Below are positions 37,069-41,364 of a stretch of DNA of 41,364 bases, piece after piece (position 1 is the first letter of the stretch; each line of letters starts with the position of its first letter). Made by a program: the position numbers and the translations under genes. The notes beneath the pieces are model-generated. The model saw nothing but the letters and a program-made list of their open reading frames with translations. It was not told the origin of the DNA and did no database searches. The DNA is from Phycisphaerales bacterium. GTDB taxonomy: Bacteria > Planctomycetota > Phycisphaerae > Phycisphaerales > UBA1924. Where the stretch lies: positions 1-41,364 of the forward strand of contig JAESRA010000013.1 in assembly GCA_016764895.1 (NCBI GenBank), read 5' to 3'.

Positions 37069-38478
37069 ATGATTGACCTCAAAGCACTCCGTGAGAACCC
37101 TCAACGCTTCAAAGATGGCTGCGCCAAGAAAAACTACGCCGTCGATATTGACCAACTCCTGGCCCTCGATGAGCAACGCCGGTCCTATTTGGCCCAGCAA
37201 GAAGCCCTTCGAGCCGAGCAAAAGAAGCTCTCTAAAGAGACCGGCCCCAAGATCGGCCAGCTCATGGGCAAGCTCAAATCAGCAGCCGACGGCGAAAAAG
37301 AAGCCATCGAAGCCGAGATCGCCCAAATCAAATCCGCTCCCGCCAAACTCAAAGATCAGATCAACGCCTTTGAAGACCAAATCACCGCCATCGAGCCGGG
37401 GTTCAACGAGCTTTTGATGTCCATCCCGCTCCCGCCAGACGACGATGTCCCCGTCGGAAAGACCGGCGACGACAACATCGAAATCTCAAAATGGGCACCC
37501 GACACCTGGGACTACAACAAATCCTTCGAAGCCAACAAAGGATTCAAACCCAAATCACACACCGAACTCTGCGACATGCACAACCTCGTTGACTTCCCCC
37601 GAGGCGTCAAAATCGCCGGCTCCCGCTCCTATGTCCTCATCGGCGACGGCGCACGGCTCCACCAAGCCATCCTCCGCTACGCCATCGACACCATGGTCAA
37701 CGACCACGGCTTCACCCCAATGACCGTCCCCGTACTCGTCCGCGAACAAGCCATGATCGGCACCGGATTCTTCCCCGGCGGCAAGGACCAGTCCTACCAG
37801 GTCAACGAAGAATCCCGCGGCGGCGGCCAAGACCTCTACCTCACAGGCACCGGCGAAGTCGGACTCATGGGACTCCATCAGGATGAAATCCTCGACGAAT
37901 CCAAGCTCCCAATCAAATATGTGACGGTTTCCACCTGCTTCCGTCGTGAAGCCGGGGCTGCTGGCAAGGACACGGCTGGCCTCTACCGCATCCACCAGTT
38001 TGATAAGGTCGAGCAGGTGGTCATTGATGTGGCCGACGAAACAAACTCCCGCAAGCACCATCAAGAGATGATGGGCTTTGTCGTTTCGCTGCTCAAATCG
38101 CTGGGCCTCCCCCACCGCTTGCTTCAATGCTGCACGGGTGATCTGGGTGTCAAGAACGCCGACATGATTGACATTGAATGCTGGATGCCCTCGCGAGGCG
38201 ATCTCGATTCCAATGACATCCCCAGCGGCGAGTTTGGCGAGACGCACTCGGCGAGCCGGCTCTATGATTTTCAGTGCCGTCGCTTGAATATGCGCTACCG
38301 CACCGGAGGCCAAGGCGGCAAGGGTGCAACAACCTTCTGCCATTCCCTCAACAACACCGTCGCGGCCTCCCCTCGAATCTTGATCCCGATTCTGGAGATG
38401 TATCAGAATGCGGATGGGACGATCACGGTGCCTGAGGCGTTGCGGCCTTACATGAACGGGCAATCCACGATCGGTTAG
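37069..38478 (+). CDS. serS: Seryl-tRNA synthetase
   Basis: MIDLKALRENPQRFKDG coiled-coil N-terminus; STCFRREAGAAGKDTAGLYRIHQFDKVEQV; LQCCTGDLG; TFCHSLNNTVAASPRILIPILE. Confidence 0.96.
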   Translation: MIDLKALRENPQRFKDGCAKKNYAVDIDQLLALDEQRRSYLAQQEALRAEQKKLSKETGPKIGQLMGKLKSAADGEKEAIEAEIAQIKSAPAKLKDQINAFEDQITAIEPGFNELLMSIPLPPDDDVPVGKTGDDNIEISKWAPDTWDYNKSFEANKGFKPKSHTELCDMHNLVDFPRGVKIAGSRSYVLIGDGARLHQAILRYAIDTMVNDHGFTPMTVPVLVREQAMIGTGFFPGGKDQSYQVNEESRGGGQDLYLTGTGEVGLMGLHQDEILDESKLPIKYVTVSTCFRREAGAAGKDTAGLYRIHQFDKVEQVVIDVADETNSRKHHQEMMGFVVSLLKSLGLPHRLLQCCTGDLGVKNADMIDIECWMPSRGDLDSNDIPSGEFGETHSASRLYDFQCRRLNMRYRTGGQGGKGATTFCHSLNNTVAASPRILIPILEMYQNADGTITVPEALRPYMNGQSTIG

Positions 38479-38869
38479 TTCAAAGACTATTTGCGATTTT
38501 GGAATAAAGTTTGCAATATAGTGTTGACATTTACACGAAGCATGCTAAAACCATACCTGCAGTTCTGCACGCAGTGTGCGAACACCTTGGAGTCCCCACG
38601 ATGATGATGTTGTCTGAACAACTCAAAACACAAAGTTTCAATGCTGCTGCGGATATTCGCTGGCACTGCTATGAAACACTCGACCGCGTGGGTTGACGAC
38701 GGAGCTGGGCTCGTCGGCCCATGCTCACCATGAACACAACCAATCCCAGCTGAGGCGATCTTTTTGATCCACACGCTTGTCGCGTGCTGATTTGTGAATG
38801 ATCGTTCCATATTCGTTTTACACTCGAAAGCCGTGTGTGTGGTTATCACATGCGCCTGGAGAACTCACT

Positions 38870-39328
38870 ATGGTAGATGAAATCAAAATACAAGAATCCG
38901 TCCAGGACACTTCCAAAGTCTGCGCTCTGGCCCGAAGACTCGCGCCCGAAGACATCCTCATGGGTCACTATGTCATGATTCACCAGGACCAGCAGCAGTT
39001 CTTGATAGGACGCTGTAGCCCTTTGGGTGAGCCTGAGTATGTGACCATGGAGTTCATCATGCGCCCCGACGAAACGGCGCTTCCTGGCAAAGTTGTCGAG
39101 GTCTGCCTCCCCTATGTCGTCGTGGAAAACCACAAGGGAAAGACCTCGATCCTTGACACCCGGTCCAAGCACCTCGCTCGCGTGAGCGAGAGCTTCGGGC
39201 TTGCCGCGCTGATCCCGCACAAGCCCAAAGAGAAGGACTCGGAATGCACCTGCAAGAAAGAAGAAGGGTCATCGAAAGAAACGAAGGCAAAGCGGAGCTT
39301 GCTTCGGAAGATATTCCGTAAAAAGTAG
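38870..39328 (+). CDS. Conserved-looking hypothetical small protein with basic, Cys-containing tail
   Basis: ATG at 38870 with SD-like CTGGAG upstream; open frame, terminator downstream; EYVTMEFIMRPDETALPGKVVEVCLPYVVVENHKGKTSILDTRSKHLARV. Confidence 0.65.
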   Translation: MVDEIKIQESVQDTSKVCALARRLAPEDILMGHYVMIHQDQQQFLIGRCSPLGEPEYVTMEFIMRPDETALPGKVVEVCLPYVVVENHKGKTSILDTRSKHLARVSESFGLAALIPHKPKEKDSECTCKKEEGSSKETKAKRSLLRKIFRKK

Positions 39329-39404
39329 CTGCATCCCCTTGCAACAATCGATGCCGCGCCGGCCTCAACTGAGGCAGGCAACCATGTTTTTTCTTGCCCA
39401 ACCC

Positions 39405-39446
39405 ACCCGCTCGGCGTCCACCTTGGCGCCGAGCGGGTATTCTTTT
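39405..39446 (+). terminator. Hairpin terminator between the hypothetical gene and ogt
   Basis: ACCCGCTCGGCG-TCCACCTTGG-CGCCGAGCGGGT (12 bp) followed by ATTCTTTT; ends just before the ogt ATG. Confidence 0.8.
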
Positions 39447-39449
39447 GAT

Positions 39450-39980
39450 ATGAAACTCATCGAACGCACCATCCAAACCTCCCTCTGCCCCTTACGAGCC
39501 GCCACCACTGATCGTGGCATCTGCCTTTTGGAAATGGGATCACCAGATCGATCCAACCGGGAGCAGCGTGAACTTGAAGCGGCCTTCGATACGACCATGA
39601 CCGAGGGCAACCACCCGCTCCTGGATCAACTCGAATCAGAACTCGACGGCTACTTCAAAGGCCAACTCACCACATTCACCGTACCCCTCGATACACCCGC
39701 CACCGAGTGGCAACGCAAAGTCTGGGACGCCCTGATCCAAATCCCCTACGGCGAAACAACTTCTTATGGCCAACTCGCCGCCCGGCTCGACAACCCAGGC
39801 GGAGCGCGAGCCGTCGGACTTGCCAACGGTCAGAATCGGGTAAGCATCATTATTCCCTGCCATCGCGTCATCGCCGCCGACGGCACACTCCACGGCTACG
39901 GCGGAGGACTCGACCGCAAACGCTGGCTCCTGGATCACGAAACCGCCAACTCCGGCAGCGGACTCTTCGCGACTCAATAA
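39450..39980 (+). CDS. ogt: Methylated-DNA--protein-cysteine S-methyltransferase
   Basis: VWDALIQIPYGETTSYGQLAARL, GANGQNRVSIIIPCHRVIAADGTLHGYGGGLDRKRWLL-type active site (IIPCHRVI). Confidence 0.94.
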   Translation: MKLIERTIQTSLCPLRAATTDRGICLLEMGSPDRSNREQRELEAAFDTTMTEGNHPLLDQLESELDGYFKGQLTTFTVPLDTPATEWQRKVWDALIQIPYGETTSYGQLAARLDNPGGARAVGLANGQNRVSIIIPCHRVIAADGTLHGYGGGLDRKRWLLDHETANSGSGLFATQ

Positions 39981-39991
39981 ATCAACTCTCC

Positions 39992-40102
39992 GGGTGCCCC
40001 GACGGAGGATTCTTATCCTCCTTCGGGTCTTGCTTCGATTTTTGCTTCGGTTTTTGACCCACCGGAGACATGCAGATGGCAAAGCCCATCAGCATGGCAC
40101 CC
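39992..40102. repeat. Structured intergenic repeat element, copy 2
   Basis: GGGTGCC...GGCACCC ends; internal hairpin CCCGA-C-GGAGGAT-TCTT-ATCCTCC-T-TCGGG; shared AAAGCCCAnCnnCnnGGCACCCAGA right end with copy 1. Confidence 0.85.
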
Positions 40103-40107
40103 AGAAT

Positions 40108-41292
40108 TTACAATCCAATCCGCGACATCTCAATCGTGTCTTGAATCTCTACGGATTTGGGGCTGCCATGCTCGCGAAGGTACTCGATCACCGCTAAAAA
40201 CTCATCGCGGATTGGAGCGATGAACTTCATGGGTTCTTCGGTGATCGGATGTGAGAACTCTAAAAGAGCTGCGTGCAATGCTTGGCGATCGAGCATCGGC
40301 GTGGTGTCGGCGTTGAGGAATGGGCGGCCGCCGTACATGTCGTCGCCGACGATTGGGAAGCCTTGGTGGGCGAGGTGGACGCGGATTTGGTGTGTGCGTC
40401 CGGTTTTGAGATCGAGTTCGACGAGTGAATACCGCTGTGGCTGGAGGTGTTGCTTTGCGGGAGGCAGTTCGTATCGCTCGCGGACGCTGCAGATGGTCAC
40501 CGAGGGTTTGCCGAGTTCATCGTGACGAACGACCCGTTTTTCGCGGGCGCCTTTGGCTTTGGACTGGTGAGGCCCAAGCGGATAATCAATCACCTGATGA
40601 CTTGGTTCGACCCAGCCATGAACCAGGGCAAAGTATCGCTTGTTGACCTTGCGGTCTTGGAACTGCGTGCCGAGTTTCCAGTGGGCTTGGTCTGATTTGG
40701 CAAAGACGATGCAGCCGGAGGTGTTGCGGTCGAGTCGGTGGACTACGCCTGGGCGGGCGAAATCTTTGCCGACGCTTGAGAGTCCGCCGCCGGTGATATT
40801 TGCAAAGTGCCAGGCGAGGGCGTTGACCATTGTGCCGCGGTTTTCTGAGCGTGCCGGGTGAACGATGATGTCGGGGTCTTTGTTGAGGACGAGCATGTGG
40901 TCGTCTTCGAAAAGCACGGCGAGCGGGATTTCGTCGGGCTGAATCTCACTCGATGGCGGCTTGGGGATGACCAGTTCGATCCGGTCGCCTTCTTTGAGTT
41001 TGGTTGAGGATTTGGCGAGCTTGCCGTTGACTGTTGCTCCGCCATCGCTCATGAGTGTTTGAAGCTGGTTCCGGCTCATGAATGTGACGCGGGTGGTTAG
41101 GTATTTATCGAGCCGGGTACTCAGTGAGGCGCGTGAAATCTCGAAACAGACGCGGACGACAAAATCGTCGTCGCCATTTTCTCGCGCGTGTTGATAGGCT
41201 GCTCTGACCGCGTCGGGATCGACCTTCCCGCCTGGCAGGATCAGGTTCGGGAGGTTGGTTTCGGGCGATTGATTTTCGCCCGATTCACTCAC
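40108..41292 (-). CDS. RluD-family 23S rRNA pseudouridine synthase with N-terminal extension
   Basis: S4 domain RLDKYLTTRVTFMSRNQLQTLMSDGGATVNGK; RPGVVHRLDRNTSGCIVFAKSD; KTGRTHQIRVHLAHQGFPIVGDDMYGG; GTG start. Confidence 0.93.
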   Translation of the reverse strand: MSESGENQSPETNLPNLILPGGKVDPDAVRAAYQHARENGDDDFVVRVCFEISRASLSTRLDKYLTTRVTFMSRNQLQTLMSDGGATVNGKLAKSSTKLKEGDRIELVIPKPPSSEIQPDEIPLAVLFEDDHMLVLNKDPDIIVHPARSENRGTMVNALAWHFANITGGGLSSVGKDFARPGVVHRLDRNTSGCIVFAKSDQAHWKLGTQFQDRKVNKRYFALVHGWVEPSHQVIDYPLGPHQSKAKGAREKRVVRHDELGKPSVTICSVRERYELPPAKQHLQPQRYSLVELDLKTGRTHQIRVHLAHQGFPIVGDDMYGGRPFLNADTTPMLDRQALHAALLEFSHPITEEPMKFIAPIRDEFLAVIEYLREHGSPKSVEIQDTIEMSRIGL

Positions 41293-41364
41293 GGCTGGTC
41301 GGCTTCGGGTTGATCTGATGTAGTTTCATCCGAATCTGTTGCTGGAGCATCTTCATCTTGGGGG
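41289..41364 (-). CDS. C-terminal end of an unidentified protein, truncated by window end
   Basis: Minus-strand frame PQDEDAPATDSDETTSDQPEADQP* with TGA overlapping the GTG start of the RluD gene. Confidence 0.5.
   Translation of the reverse strand, partial: PQDEDAPATDSDETTSDQPEADQP

Noticed and set aside
37555-38463. 302-aa antisense ORF inside serS
   Set aside because: Opposite the C/A-ending codon tract of serS; the open frame is explained by third-position bias
1-41364. CRISPR arrays, transposases, integrases, phage genes or defence islands
   Set aside because: Looked for regularly spaced repeats and signature proteins on both strands; none recognised

Overview
This 41.4-kb window looks like chromosomal DNA from a planctomycete, probably Phycisphaerae-like. 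I infer this from the GC-type dockerin tail, the DUF11 lipoprotein, and the LPS genes alongside planctomycete-style secreted proteins. Most of the window is housekeeping: ispH (partial), rlmN, a YwaF-like membrane protein, a MraY/WecA-type transferase, an O-antigen-ligase-like protein, fusA, an adk-like NMP kinase, fumC, addB/addA, a nitrilase-family amidohydrolase, rplS, a zinc-type dehydrogenase, rpsP, trmD, hldE, an ASCH protein, maf, panE-like, lpxK, serS, ogt and an RluD-family synthase. Secreted or surface proteins lie between these genes. No CRISPR array, transposase, prophage, rRNA or tRNA was recognised. The most interesting signals are: (1) a 1017-aa secreted kexin/S8-like protein with P-domain and dockerin in which the catalytic Asp, His and oxyanion Asn appear to be replaced while the Ser is kept; (2) a secreted transglutaminase-fold protein whose canonical Cys and His appear to be replaced; (3) two copies of a ~112-bp structured intergenic element whose stems differ by compensatory base changes, both between convergent genes; (4) a REP/BIME-like nested inverted repeat, also between convergent genes; (5) a Cys/Lys-rich repeat lipoprotein; (6) an OmcB-like DUF11 lipoprotein; (7) a broken rpsP-rimM-trmD-rplS locus; (8) abrupt codon third-position shifts inside fusA and serS. 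All calls are from reading the sequence; no searches were run.
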